NCBI GenBank assembly: GCA_021779095.1
Contig: JAJYBI010000006.1
Location: 1 to 64,000 of the forward strand
DNA from: Deltaproteobacteria bacterium
GTDB lineage: Bacteria > Desulfobacterota > Desulfuromonadia > Geobacterales > JAJYBI01
Length of the DNA: 64,000 bases
Direction: 5' to 3'
Positions 1-8,237 of this stretch are shown in pieces (within the stretch, counting starts at the first letter, position 1; each line of letters opens with the position of its first letter). The notes under the pieces were generated by a model that saw only the letters and a program-made list of their open reading frames with translations, made no database searches and was not told where the DNA came from. The position numbers and the translations under genes are program-made.

Positions 1-839
1 GACTGAATGGCGATGGTGCCCTGGGCCGTTGTAGCCAAGGAGTATCCCGTCAGGTTGCCGGTCAGGTTGATCGCCCCGGTGGCGGCGATGGCCGGCGTCG
101 CCTGGGCCGTCAGGTTGCCGGCGTTCAGATCGACCGCGCCGGTGGCCGCCAGCGCCGGCGCCCCCGTTACGTTCGACGTCAGGTTGCCGGCATCGAGATG
201 CACGGCGCCGGTGGCCGCCACCGCCGGTGCCCCCGCCGACCCCGCCGCCAGGTTGCCGGCATCGAAGTCGATGGCGCCGGTCGCCGCAACGCCCGCCGTG
301 CCGGCCGTACCCGTGGAGAGATTGCCGGTGAGGCTGACGCTCCCCGTGGCCGCCACGGCCGGTGCGGCGTCGGTACCCCCCGACAGGGCGGCGCCTGATA
401 CGGCGGTGGCACCGGGCATGCCGCGCAAAAGGACTGTGCCGTTGAATTCCGTGGTGGCGGCGATCCGGTCGACCTCCCGGGTCAGCTGGTCCATCTCGTT
501 CTGGATGCTGCCGCGTTGGCTGGCGGACAGGGCACCGTTGGCGGCCTGGACCGAGAGTTCGCGCATTCTCTGCAGGATGTTCCGGGTCTCGTCCAGCGCC
601 CCGTCCGCCGTCTGCAGGAGCGATACGCCGTCCTGGGTGTTCCGCTTGGCCTGGTTCAGGCTGCGGATCTGCGCCTTCATCTGCGTGCTGATGGCCAGTC
701 CGGCCGCATCGTCCGCCGCCCTGTTGATCCGAAGCCCCGACGAAAGCCTCTCCAGCGACCTGCTCACGGAGTTGTCGGCATTGAACATGGAGAAACGGGC
801 GTTCATCGCCAGGATGTTGGTGTTGATACTCAGGCTCAT
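1..839 (-). CDS. fliC: Flagellin, N-terminal part (runs off the window)
   Basis: Structural subunit of the flagellar filament, exported by the flagellar type III system. The reverse strand reads open from an ATG at 839 to the window edge (279 codons). Residues 1-140 are a classic flagellin D0/D1 N-terminus: SINTNI near the start, then RSLERLSSGLRIN, AADDAAGLAIS and QANGALS-type motifs. From about residue 150 the chain becomes an Ala/Gly/Thr-rich variable region made of tandem repeats. A GGAGGG ribosome-binding site precedes the ATG. The C-terminal D1/D0 segment lies outside the window, so total length and integrity are unknown. A sigma28-like -10 element sits about 160 nt upstream. Confidence 0.93.
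   Translation of the reverse strand, partial: MSLSINTNILAMNARFSMFNADNSVSRSLERLSSGLRINRAADDAAGLAISTQMKAQIRSLNQAKRNTQDGVSLLQTADGALDETRNILQRMRELSVQAANGALSASQRGSIQNEMDQLTREVDRIAATTEFNGTVLLRGMPGATAVSGAALSGGTDAAPAVAATGSVSLTGNLSTGTAGTAGVAATGAIDFDAGNLAAGSAGAPAVAATGAVHLDAGNLTSNVTGAPALAATGAVDLNAGNLTAQATPAIAATGAINLTGNLTGYSLATTAQGTIAIQ
51..386 (-). repeat. In-frame 69-bp tandem repeats in the flagellin variable domain
   Basis: Units beginning with the top-strand word CAGGTTGCCG (or a close variant) start at 51, 111, 180, 249 and 318. Spacing is 60, 69, 69 and 69 bp, i.e. one 20-residue and three 23-residue units. On the coding strand each unit reads approximately PAVAATGAVDLDAGNLT followed by a variable linker. 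The array may continue past the window edge. Confidence 0.85.
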
Positions 840-1440
840 CGGTTTATCCCTCCGTAACAGATGCGGTACCGTCACAGGGCGACCGTTCCGCCCGAGGCAG
901 CGGAACACGTCGTCATCATGCCATCGAAACCGGTTTTACCTGCCAGGGAACGTCTGTTTTCCAACGAACAGAACGCTCCTGAGGTCCATCACGAGCGTTA
1001 CCGGCAAAAGCATTTCATAATTATCCGCAGCTAACAAAGCATATCGACGGGAAAGGGAGATTCTTGACCTCTTTTTGTGACAACGGGGACAGAGAAACCC
1101 CCTTTCTGGCGAACAAAGGAGCTGCCGCCACACCACGCCCGGAAAAGGAAATGGCCGACTCCCGGGGGAAATCGGCCACTGGTCCAGGTGCAGCGGCCTG
1201 GTTCAGGCGTAGTTTATCTGCACGTCGTCGGGTGAGCCCCGTGTCGATGGCGAGGATCTCCTCTTTCGTGCCCTTCTCTCCATGGCCCAGGAACTGACCG
1301 GTCGTCCAGTAACTGTCAACCGTATTTTGTCCGGGTTCTTCGGCAGACTCAGCCCTTGACAGCGACCTCCCCCTGACCCATATTGAAGGACAGCGGATGC
1401 ATCCAGCGTCCGCACGCGCCCACCGCCGCCGGAAGCCCCC
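840..1440. other. Intergenic region between flagellin and rhomboid
   Basis: No convincing gene in this 600-bp divergent spacer; open frames here lack ribosome-binding sites and recognisable protein features. It holds the flagellin leader and its candidate sigma28 promoter, plus two weak hairpins (GGGG/CCCC around 1083-1100 and GGCCGA/TCGGCC around 1152-1175). Confidence 0.6.
998..1024 (-). promoter_or_regulatory. Possible sigma28 (FliA) promoter of flagellin
   Basis: The reverse strand reads GCCGGTAA at 1005-998, matching the sigma28 -10 consensus GCCGATAA at 7 of 8 positions. The -35 match 10-11 nt upstream is poor (about 4 of 8). It would give a leader of roughly 155 nt. Assignment rests mainly on the -10 element and the downstream flagellin. 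Confidence 0.35.
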
Positions 1441-2175
1441 ATGATACCGCTCAAGGACTACCGCCCCACCCGCTCCTTTCCCATCGTGACGGTCATGCTG
1501 ATCGCCCTCAACGTGGCGATGTTCATCCAGGACCGTCTCACCGGGCACTACAGGACCGTGCGCGTGATGACCGATTACGGGGTCGTCCGGGCCCGGACTT
1601 ACGTCGGCGGCCTGTCGAGCCACCTGGCGCTGGTGCCGAAGCAGTTAATGGCGCATCCCCTGCAGACATGGCCGACGATCTTCACCTCCATGTTCCTCCA
1701 CGGCGGCTGGCTGCACATCGGCTCCAACATGCTGTTTTTCTGGATCTTCGGCGACAATATCGAGGACACCCTCGGCAGGTTCCGCTTCCTCGTCTTCTAC
1801 TTCCTTTGCGGGATCGCCGCGGCCCTCGCCCAGGTCCTGAGCAATCCCGCCTCCACCATCCCGATGGTGGGGGCGAGCGGCGCCATCGCGGGGGTGCTCG
1901 CCGCCTATCTGCTCCTCTTTCCCCGGACCAAGGTCCTCACCCTCGTGCCGATCTTCTTCTTTTTCACCACCTTCGAGCTCCCCGCCTACCTGATCATCGG
2001 CTACTGGGCGGTCATCCAGTACCTCAACGCCTGGCTCCTGGGGGGCGGCGGGATGCTGCAGGGGGGCGGCGTGGCCTATTTCGCCCATGTGGGCGGGTTC
2101 ACCACCGGTCTGCTCCTGCTCATGCTGATGGAGGGACGGGGGCAACGGCGAACCAGGTGGAGGGAAGACAGGTGA
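1441..2175 (+). CDS. Rhomboid family intramembrane serine protease
   Basis: Membrane-embedded protease that cleaves transmembrane segments of substrate proteins. The 244-residue chain has about six hydrophobic segments and the family signatures: HGGWLHIGSNM at 87-97 (N-terminal His/Asn region), the nucleophile motif GASGA with Ser146, and the general-base motif HVGGF with His216. This is the compact six-helix bacterial form with a long loop between TM1 and TM2. The ribosome-binding site is weak (GGAAG). It stands alone between the flagellin and a reverse-strand DUF302 gene, so no substrate is suggested by context. Confidence 0.93.
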   Translation: MIPLKDYRPTRSFPIVTVMLIALNVAMFIQDRLTGHYRTVRVMTDYGVVRARTYVGGLSSHLALVPKQLMAHPLQTWPTIFTSMFLHGGWLHIGSNMLFFWIFGDNIEDTLGRFRFLVFYFLCGIAAALAQVLSNPASTIPMVGASGAIAGVLAAYLLLFPRTKVLTLVPIFFFFTTFELPAYLIIGYWAVIQYLNAWLLGGGGMLQGGGVAYFAHVGGFTTGLLLLMLMEGRGQRRTRWREDR

Positions 2176-2454
2176 CGGCCCTCCCTTGAAAAGTCCCGTC
2201 GGACACGATCAGGCAACCCGGCAGTCTCGGTGAGACCCGGCAGGCTTTCCGCTCCATCCCCGCGGATGGTTGACTATTATCGTCCATCCGCTGCAGCGAT
2301 TTTGTGCCGCAGTGTACATTCCCGTAAGGATGTGCCAACTCCATTCACCGGCGGGCGGCGGGGATCGGATAACACCGGTCAGGGGGCTCCCCGTTCGAAC
2401 GCGACCAGCGGGGACGCTATACCAAGCCGCACCCGGACAGGGATCGGCGGCCCC

Positions 2455-2853
2455 TCAGACCCGCGCCAGCACCCGTTCAATCCGTTGCTTCACGTCGGCC
2501 GCCAGGGTCGCGACCTCCGGGTTGCCGACGAGCGACAGCGCCGCCACCGGGTCCATGGCCACCACCGCCGTACCGCCGTCGTCGGCCTCGTAGACGACCA
2601 CGTTGCAGGGGAGCAGGGTGCCGATAGTGAGCTCCCGGCTGAACGCCTCCCAGGCGAGTGCCGGGTTGCAGGCGCCGAGGATGACGTACCGGCGGAACTC
2701 CTTCCCCAGCTTTTCCCGCAACGTGCCGGTCACGTCGATCTCGGTGAGAACGCCGAACCCTTCTTTCTGCAGCTCCTCCCGGACCCTCTTCTCCGTCGCC
2801 CCGAAGGAAGACTCCACCGTCCTGCCGAACGCGTAGGGGGTACGTATCTCCAT
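2455..2853 (-). CDS. DUF302 domain protein
   Basis: 132-residue soluble protein covering a complete DUF302 domain. Typical features are the N-terminal strand YAFGRTVESSF, a conserved helix with EEL..EGFGVLTEIDV, the central YVILGACNP segment and the LLPCNVVVYE strand. Members occur in many anaerobes, often near redox or metal genes, but no biochemical function is established. The start is supported by AAGGAGG seven nt upstream of the ATG. It is monocistronic, divergent from the small gene at 3010. Confidence 0.9.
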   Translation of the reverse strand: MEIRTPYAFGRTVESSFGATEKRVREELQKEGFGVLTEIDVTGTLREKLGKEFRRYVILGACNPALAWEAFSRELTIGTLLPCNVVVYEADDGGTAVVAMDPVAALSLVGNPEVATLAADVKQRIERVLARV

Positions 2854-3009
2854 CGTTTCCTCCTTCTTACGCTGTCTGACGATAGTGTACTACACAAAAC
2901 CGCGGCCTGCCGACCGGCACGGGCGATGCTGACCGGTGCCTTGACCGACGCCCCGGTTGGTTCTACCATGATATCAGGGACGTGCACAGCTGCAGAAAGG
3001 AGAGTCGCC

Positions 3010-3189
3010 ATGTCTGCCTTCGAACTGACCGTAAAGGAAGCGGCAACACTGATCAATGTCCTGGAATCGTGCCTCTCCGACCTGTCGACGGAGCGGGTCA
3101 AGACGGACAACAAGGCGTGGCACGCGGAACTGAAGGAACGGGAAGCACTGCTCGGCGGGATTCTGAACAGGCTGAAAAGCGTATCCTGA
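3010..3189 (+). CDS. Small conserved hypothetical protein (59 aa)
   Basis: Predicted soluble, largely helical and charged 59-residue protein beginning MSAFELTVKEAA. The start is chosen for the AAAGGAG ribosome-binding site a few nt upstream; the open frame continues far upstream without any such signal. No domain is recognised. It lies 34 nt before the short-chain dehydrogenase gene in the same direction and may be cotranscribed with it. Confidence 0.65.
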   Translation: MSAFELTVKEAATLINVLESCLSDLSTERVKTDNKAWHAELKEREALLGGILNRLKSVS

Positions 3190-3223
3190 CGTCAGCGGCG
3201 GCAACGCAGAGGGGGACACGACC

Positions 3224-4006
3224 ATGCAGAGCGCGACGAATCTTTCCGGGACGGTTGCGGTGGTGACCGGCGGCGGCCGCGGGCTCGGGCGTGCCGCGGC
3301 GCTGGCGTTCGCCGGGGCGGGGGCGGCGGTGACCGTTGTCAGCCGGACGGAGGCCGAGCTTCATGAGGTGGTCCGGCTGATCGGAGACGACCGTTGCCTC
3401 GCGGTGGCGGGCGACGTGGGGGAGGAGGAGACCGCGCGACGGGTGGTGGCGGCGACGGCGGAGCGGTTCGGCGGCGTGGACATCCTGATGAACAACGCCG
3501 CCATCGTCGAGCCGTTCGTGAAGATGGAGGAGGTCACCGCAACGGAATGGGAACGGGCACTCTCCGTCAACCTGAAGGGGGCGTTCTTCTTTGCCCGCGC
3601 CGTCGCACCGCAGATGCGCCGCCGCGGCGGCGGGGCGATCATCAACGTCACCTCGGGACTGGGGAGCTGCGCCCTCTCCCCGTTCGGCCTCTACTGCATC
3701 GCGAAGGGGGGGCTGAACCAGCTGACGCGCATCCTGGCGCTGGAGCTGAAGTCCGACGCCATCCGCGTCAACGGCCTCGACCCCGGGGTCATGGATACGG
3801 GGATGCAGGAGCATATCCGCGCCGCCGGCCCGCACACGCTCGGTGCCGGCACCTGGCGGCGGTTCATGTCATTCAAGGAGGAGGGGCTGCTCGACCCGGC
3901 GGACACGTCGGCGCACCTGGCGCTTTTTCTCGCCGATCCGCCGCTGGCGTTGACCGGCGAGATCGGAGATGCCGCCCACTATGCCTCGTTCGGTTTCGCG
4001 GGATAG
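3224..4006 (+). CDS. Short-chain dehydrogenase/reductase (SDR)
   Basis: Classical SDR oxidoreductase of 260 residues. The Rossmann dinucleotide motif TGGGRGLG lies at 15-22, the structural NNAA motif at 90-93, and the catalytic triad is Ser144, Tyr157 and Lys161 (Y-x3-K). The RT segment following the first glycine-rich loop is compatible with NADPH preference, but this is inference. The substrate cannot be told from sequence. The C-terminus is short and soluble. Its stop lies 7 nt from the stop of the convergent mscL gene. Confidence 0.93.
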   Translation: MQSATNLSGTVAVVTGGGRGLGRAAALAFAGAGAAVTVVSRTEAELHEVVRLIGDDRCLAVAGDVGEEETARRVVAATAERFGGVDILMNNAAIVEPFVKMEEVTATEWERALSVNLKGAFFFARAVAPQMRRRGGGAIINVTSGLGSCALSPFGLYCIAKGGLNQLTRILALELKSDAIRVNGLDPGVMDTGMQEHIRAAGPHTLGAGTWRRFMSFKEEGLLDPADTSAHLALFLADPPLALTGEIGDAAHYASFGFAG

Positions 4007-4013
4007 GCCCCGG

Positions 4014-4457
4014 TCACTCCAGTTCGGAGGTGCAGAGGGGACAGCGGGTCGCCTTGATCGGAATGGCGGAGGTGCAGCGGGGGCACACCTTCGTGGTCGG
4101 CTCCGCCGGCGCCTCCTCCCGTTTCAGCCGGTTGATCCCCTTCACCAGCAGGAAGACGGAGAACGCCACGATGAGGAAACTGACCAGAGCGTTGAGGAAG
4201 ATGCCGTAACTGATGGTGACCGCCCCCGACGACTGGGCCTGTGCCAGGGTCAGGTACGGCCCCAACCTCTTCCCCTCCTTCAGGGTGACGAAGAGGTTGG
4301 AGAAGTCCACCCCGCCCAGCAGGAGGCCGATGGGGGGCATGATCACGTCCGCCACGAGGCTCTTGACGATCGTGCCGAACGCTCCGCCGATGATGATCCC
4401 CACCGCCATGTCGACGACGTTGCCTTTTACGGCAAACTCTTTAAACTCTTTCAGCAT
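4014..4457 (-). CDS. mscL: Large-conductance mechanosensitive channel MscL with C-terminal zinc ribbon-like tail
   Basis: Homopentameric inner-membrane channel that opens under membrane tension to release solutes on hypo-osmotic shock. [20 protein letters not shown] is the MscL N-terminal amphipathic helix leading into TM1, with the pore-lining Gly-rich stretch [14 protein letters not shown]2 follows near residues 73-98. The C-terminus differs from common MscL: after the cytoplasmic KR-rich helix it ends in two CxxC pairs (CPRCTSA and CPLCTSE), which look like a small zinc ribbon. The start was set at 4457 because GGAGGAG precedes it; an upstream in-frame extension lacks MscL homology. Length is 147 residues. 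Confidence 0.93.
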   Translation of the reverse strand: MLKEFKEFAVKGNVVDMAVGIIIGGAFGTIVKSLVADVIMPPIGLLLGGVDFSNLFVTLKEGKRLGPYLTLAQAQSSGAVTISYGIFLNALVSFLIVAFSVFLLVKGINRLKREEAPAEPTTKVCPRCTSAIPIKATRCPLCTSELE

Positions 4458-4651
4458 GACCCGCTCCTCCCTGAAGGTGTGCCATTGACCGCGACGCGGA
4501 CGACACGCCGCCTTCTCCTCGGCAGAGGGGTGCCGTCGCGCGGCAGGCTCACACCAATATAGCACGGACGGAGCGGCTGTCCATTCCGGCGGGACCGGGA
4601 TGGACAGCCGAAACCGACATATTGAACCGCAGCACCGGAAGGAGAGACGTC

Positions 4652-4840
4652 ATGCATGATCTGTTGCCGGATGGAGACGAGATACGCCGGGCGGTCAAGT
4701 GGGTGTCCGCCCACCTGCAGGAGGAGCCGGACCGGCCGGTGGGACCGCTGGTCCGGGAAGCGATCTTCCGGTTCGACCTGTCGCCCCGGGACGCCGAGTT
4801 CCTGACGCATTTCTACAGCCGGACCGGGGAAGGGTCGTAA
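4652..4840 (+). CDS. Small conserved hypothetical protein (62 aa)
   Basis: 62-residue acidic protein beginning MHDLLPDGDEIRRAVKWVS and ending in an FDLSPRDAEFL helix. A GGAAGGAG ribosome-binding site supports the ATG at 4652. I recognise the general pattern as a short conserved family of Geobacter-like genomes, without known function. It precedes the YkgJ-type gene by 27 nt, so the two probably form an operon. Confidence 0.7.
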   Translation: MHDLLPDGDEIRRAVKWVSAHLQEEPDRPVGPLVREAIFRFDLSPRDAEFLTHFYSRTGEGS

Positions 4841-4867
4841 CCGCCCGCCGCACGTGAGGTACCCGCA

Positions 4868-5167
4868 ATGTCGTGGAATCGCCGTTCCGGAACGAAGAAA
4901 CACGGCATCCTCCTCGACAGCCCGCTGGACGACGACGGGCGGTGCCGGGAGTGCGGCGGCGCCTGCTGCCGCGCCTTCATCAGCGTCCCCCTCACCTGGG
5001 ACGAGTACGTGCGGCTGGAGGGGCTCGGCGCGACCCGCCTCCAGTTCTCCCTCACCGGACACCACTCGCTCGTCATCGAGAACGGCTGCGAGTTCCTCTC
5101 CCACGGCCGGTGCACCATCTACGCACACCGCCCCGACGTCTGCCGGCGCTTTTTCTGCAGCGACTGA
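4868..5167 (+). CDS. YkgJ-family cysteine cluster protein
   Basis: 99-residue protein of the CxxCxxxCC (YkgJ/UPF0153) family, thought to bind zinc or an iron-sulfur cluster. The N-terminal cluster CRECGGACCR and the C-terminal cluster C-x(4)-YxxRPDVCRRFFC carry all the conserved cysteines. No signal peptide, so it is cytoplasmic. Function is unknown. It follows the 62-residue gene in the same direction and converges on the DUF2750 gene. Confidence 0.88.
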   Translation: MSWNRRSGTKKHGILLDSPLDDDGRCRECGGACCRAFISVPLTWDEYVRLEGLGATRLQFSLTGHHSLVIENGCEFLSHGRCTIYAHRPDVCRRFFCSD

Positions 5168-5229
5168 GCGTGCCGGTGCGGATACGAAAAAGGGAGGTCC
5201 CCTTTCGGCCCCCCCTGAAGCGCATCCCG

Positions 5230-5610
5230 CTATAACCGGTCAGCCCGGTCAACCCTGTTGCTTTCGGCCTGTGCCGCCGTGAACTCCTCGTTGGTGAGGA
5301 CGAGAACCCTCGTTGATCTGCCGTCGGGGTTGATCTGCACCTCGGAGATATTCATCCGCACGTCCGACAGCCACGCCCCGGTGAAGACGTCCAGCGGCAC
5401 CTCGTCCGGCTCGTATTTCGGTCCCAGCGGCCGCGCGTTCTTCAGGTATTCAACGACCCGCTCCTTCGTCGACCAGACCGGCAGGGAGTATTCCCCGTCA
5501 CCGACCTCCTGCGCGTAGATGTTCTTGTACACGCTTCGCGCCACCCAGAGCCGCCCCGCCGCATTCACCTCCTGCAAGAAGGCAAATGCCTTGATGTATT
5601 CGACGGTCAT
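5230..5610 (-). CDS. DUF2750-like protein
   Basis: 126-residue cytoplasmic protein. The layout resembles DUF2750: an N-terminal helix with FLQEV..AGRLWVA, a YSLPVWSTKERV segment, and a C-terminal region with EVPLDVFTGAWL and NPDGRSTRVLVLT. DUF2750 proteins are uncharacterised and sometimes act as immunity-like or regulatory partners, but nothing in the context shows that here. AGGGAG lies nine nt before the ATG. Family assignment is from pattern recognition only. Confidence 0.7.
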   Translation of the reverse strand: MTVEYIKAFAFLQEVNAAGRLWVARSVYKNIYAQEVGDGEYSLPVWSTKERVVEYLKNARPLGPKYEPDEVPLDVFTGAWLSDVRMNISEVQINPDGRSTRVLVLTNEEFTAAQAESNRVDRADRL

Positions 5611-5804
5611 TGCTCGTCAGCTCCCTTGCTGCCGTGAGGGTCGGTTGCGAGGGGCCGGGCCGGATTTCAACGTCATTTAACGCATCAAACGCCACTCTCT
5701 GAATCCCTGTGCAGCCGGTTTCCTGACCCGCCTCGCGTGTGGCATCTCATACGATCAGTATATCATTAACGACATGCTGCGCAGGACCATTCATCCCGTT
5801 TCAC

Positions 5805-7835
5805 TCAGAACCCCCCGCCGGAGGACCGGGTCATCTGCTTCAGGGTATCCGCCACCCCCTTGGTATGGCTCGACGTTTCGGTCGTCCGCCCGCTCGACTC
5901 CTCGATGATGGCCAGAAGCGACGAAAGCTGGTCTACCGCACCGGACTGGGTTTCGATCTCGTGGGCGACGGTGCCGATCTCGGTGGAGAGGCGCGAGATG
6001 TTCGCGCCGATCTCCAGGGCGCTGGTACGGGACTTCTCCGCCAGGTTCCGCACCTCGTCGGCCACGACCGCGAATCCGCGGCCGCTGTCGCCGGCACGTG
6101 CCGCCTCGATGGCCGCATTGAGCGCCAGCAGGTTGGTCTGGTCGGAGATCTGCTCGATGATCTCCACCACGCTCCGGATGCGGAGACTGTCGTCGGCCAG
6201 TTCCCGCGCGCTCGTCGCCGTCATGGTGGCCTGCTGGCTCAGTTCGAAGACGGTCGCTCCCAGCTGCTGGATCGCCCCGACCTGCTGTTCGATATGTGAC
6301 GACAGGTCGTCGACGGAGCCGTACAGGTCATCGGCGCATGAACCCAGCTGGCCGGCCATCGCCTCCCGCTGGCTGTGCGACTGATACAGCGTATTGCCCA
6401 GATCGTTCAGGCCGGCAAAGAGGCGTGCCATGGAAGGATCGAGCCCCAGGGCGTCCATCCGGCTCTCGTACTGCTGGACCTTGAAATCCTCGATCTGCCG
6501 CACCACCACCTGTGCCAGCCCGTTCAGCTTGGCGATCTGCCGCCGCAGGAAGAACGCCTTGAACTCCCCGTAGTGGGCGACGAAGTTGTTCACGTACTCG
6601 TCGTAAAAACCCGCCCCCCGCGCCACCCGGAAGAAGAAGATGGCGGTGAGCGTCTGGTTGAGGTTCAGACCGAGGATCTCGCCGAAGGTGGAGAATCCGG
6701 CCACCGCGGCGCCGCCCACCTTCCCCACGTTCCCCAGTTCGCTCTGGTTGCAGAGCCGGCGCAGGATGCAGTCGTTGAGGATGCCGGCAATGAGCTGGCC
6801 CGACTTCCCCTGCATGAAGCGGCCGAAATCCTTCTCCAGGTTGGCGGCAAGTCCGGTCCGCTTCACCAGTACAAGCTCCTCGCCCGGTGCGATGTCGCAG
6901 TAGAAGTGGACCTTCCCTTCCGCCGTATCGAGCTTGGCTACGGAGCGGACGTACAGCTCCCCCCCCACCGTGATGGCAAAGGAGTAGTCGCCCAGTTTCG
7001 CCTCCAGGTTTGCCGGCGTGCAGCCCAGCGTCTCGCAGAGGGCATCGATGAAACCGGTGATCCGCCCCTGGCCGTCGACGACCTGCCTGACGAAGCGCTG
7101 CTCGACGGATGCGGAGAGCACCTTGAAGCTGCTCCCGGCCGGGTCGAAGTTCTGGCTCTTCAGCACGCCGAAGCGCACATCGGGAGCGGTCTTCAAAAAG
7201 GCGATGAGGGCGTGGTTTTCCAGCCGCTTCTTGCCGTCGTGCAGCCAGGTGTTGCGGAAATCGAAGGTCCCGCCGGCAGAGCCCCCCACGAACAGGCAGG
7301 GAAACCGACCCGATTCGTACAGCGCCTCCAAGAAGAACGATTCGGAGGCCGACAGCCCGTCGAACAGCACGTAGGCCAGGGTGTTGCGGTGGTCGATCTC
7401 CATGCCCACCCTGATCCCGGAGATGGACTGCCTGATCCGCTGCACGCGATCCTTCAGGGAAACGCCCACCTTCCCCTGGCGCAGGTCCTCGCACCCCAAA
7501 GGCACGCTCACCACCTCCGCCGCCGCGATCACCGAGGCGTCGAAACAGAGGACGACCACCCGGTCCCACCGGTCGCCCGTGGGACAGTACAGCCGGTCGG
7601 CACTGGCGTGCAGCTCGCCCGCGGTGGAACAGATGGACATGGGGACGCCGGGAAACCGGGAAGAGAGCGTCGACGCCACCTGGTTGATATCCACGTGCGG
7701 CGAGACATAGGCACTGACGAAGGTGGGAACGATACGGACCTTTTCCAGCTCCCCCTTCAGGCCGGCCACACTGCTCTGCAGCGAAACAACCCCATTCCCC
7801 GCGTCTACCTTGCGTTTGAACTTGAAGATACCCAT
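5805..7835 (-). CDS. Cytoplasmic FIST-domain methyl-accepting chemotaxis protein
   Basis: 676-residue signalling protein without membrane segments. Residues 30-230 resemble FIST_N and 235-410 FIST_C, ending in [22 protein letters not shown] domains are predicted sensors of small ligands. Residues 480-676 are a methyl-accepting signalling domain with the hairpin tip [17 protein letters not shown] (577-592) and [13 protein letters not shown]. There is no HAMP domain and no C-terminal CheR-tethering pentapeptide. The start at 7835 (MGIFKFKRK) has AAAGGAA upstream; the longer frame begins in untranslated sequence. A good sigma28 promoter lies 70 nt upstream, tying it to the flagellar regulon and to the nearby flagellin. 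Confidence 0.93.
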   Translation of the reverse strand: MGIFKFKRKVDAGNGVVSLQSSVAGLKGELEKVRIVPTFVSAYVSPHVDINQVASTLSSRFPGVPMSICSTAGELHASADRLYCPTGDRWDRVVVLCFDASVIAAAEVVSVPLGCEDLRQGKVGVSLKDRVQRIRQSISGIRVGMEIDHRNTLAYVLFDGLSASESFFLEALYESGRFPCLFVGGSAGGTFDFRNTWLHDGKKRLENHALIAFLKTAPDVRFGVLKSQNFDPAGSSFKVLSASVEQRFVRQVVDGQGRITGFIDALCETLGCTPANLEAKLGDYSFAITVGGELYVRSVAKLDTAEGKVHFYCDIAPGEELVLVKRTGLAANLEKDFGRFMQGKSGQLIAGILNDCILRRLCNQSELGNVGKVGGAAVAGFSTFGEILGLNLNQTLTAIFFFRVARGAGFYDEYVNNFVAHYGEFKAFFLRRQIAKLNGLAQVVVRQIEDFKVQQYESRMDALGLDPSMARLFAGLNDLGNTLYQSHSQREAMAGQLGSCADDLYGSVDDLSSHIEQQVGAIQQLGATVFELSQQATMTATSARELADDSLRIRSVVEIIEQISDQTNLLALNAAIEAARAGDSGRGFAVVADEVRNLAEKSRTSALEIGANISRLSTEIGTVAHEIETQSGAVDQLSSLLAIIEESSGRTTETSSHTKGVADTLKQMTRSSGGGF

Positions 7836-8237
7836 AGCACGATTCCTTTGCAGATGTAAGTAATGCCGGCTGAACCGGTGAGTGACGGTTGGATGTTTTA
7901 CAATCCTTATCGTCGGCATCTCCCAGAACATTAGGACAAAAAATACTGCTCAATCCCTCGTAACCTCTTATTTTTTCTTAACAAAACAGAATTTACCCGA
8001 CTTCGCAGTAAACGACGTTTTATATTTCAGCTGTTTTTTTCGCTCATTTTCCCGCCCCCCGGCGGTCAACAGCGGAAGCGGACGACATCTGCGCGGGGGC
8101 ACCGCTCAACAGTTCACCTCTTACGTTCAGAACTTATTGAGAGTACAATCAACCGGACACCCCCAGTCACCGGCCCTGGAAATGGACCTGCAATCGGGTA
8201 CAATCTTTCCACATCGCACTTCACGCGGAACTCCCTG
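7836..8237. other. AT-rich divergent intergenic region
   Basis: About 400 bp between the chemoreceptor (left) and the AsmA-like gene (right). The segment 7920-8050 is much richer in A+T than the surrounding genes. Besides the sigma28 promoter at 7907-7933, two TACAAT words on the top strand (near 8142 and 8197) could be -10 elements for the AsmA-like operon, but neither has a good -35. No gene is supported here. Confidence 0.5.
7907..7933 (-). promoter_or_regulatory. Sigma28 (FliA) promoter of the FIST chemoreceptor
   Basis: On the reverse strand TAATGTTC (7933-7926), an 11-nt spacer and GACGATAA (7914-7907). Against the sigma28 consensus TAAAGTTT-N11-GCCGATAA this is 6 of 8 and 7 of 8 with the exact spacer. 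It would give a leader of about 65 nt before the ATG at 7835. Confidence 0.7.

Noticed and set aside
51..386. CRISPR-like regular repeats
   Set aside because: Units are in frame, contiguous without unique spacers of constant size, and encode a flagellin domain.
7..1020. + strand repeat protein opposite flagellin
   Set aside because: Its Ala/Val/Pro repeats are the antisense reading of the flagellin tandem repeats.
2230..3009. Long frame upstream of the 59-residue gene
   Set aside because: Overlaps the antisense of the DUF302 gene, and the only supported start with a ribosome-binding site is at 3010.
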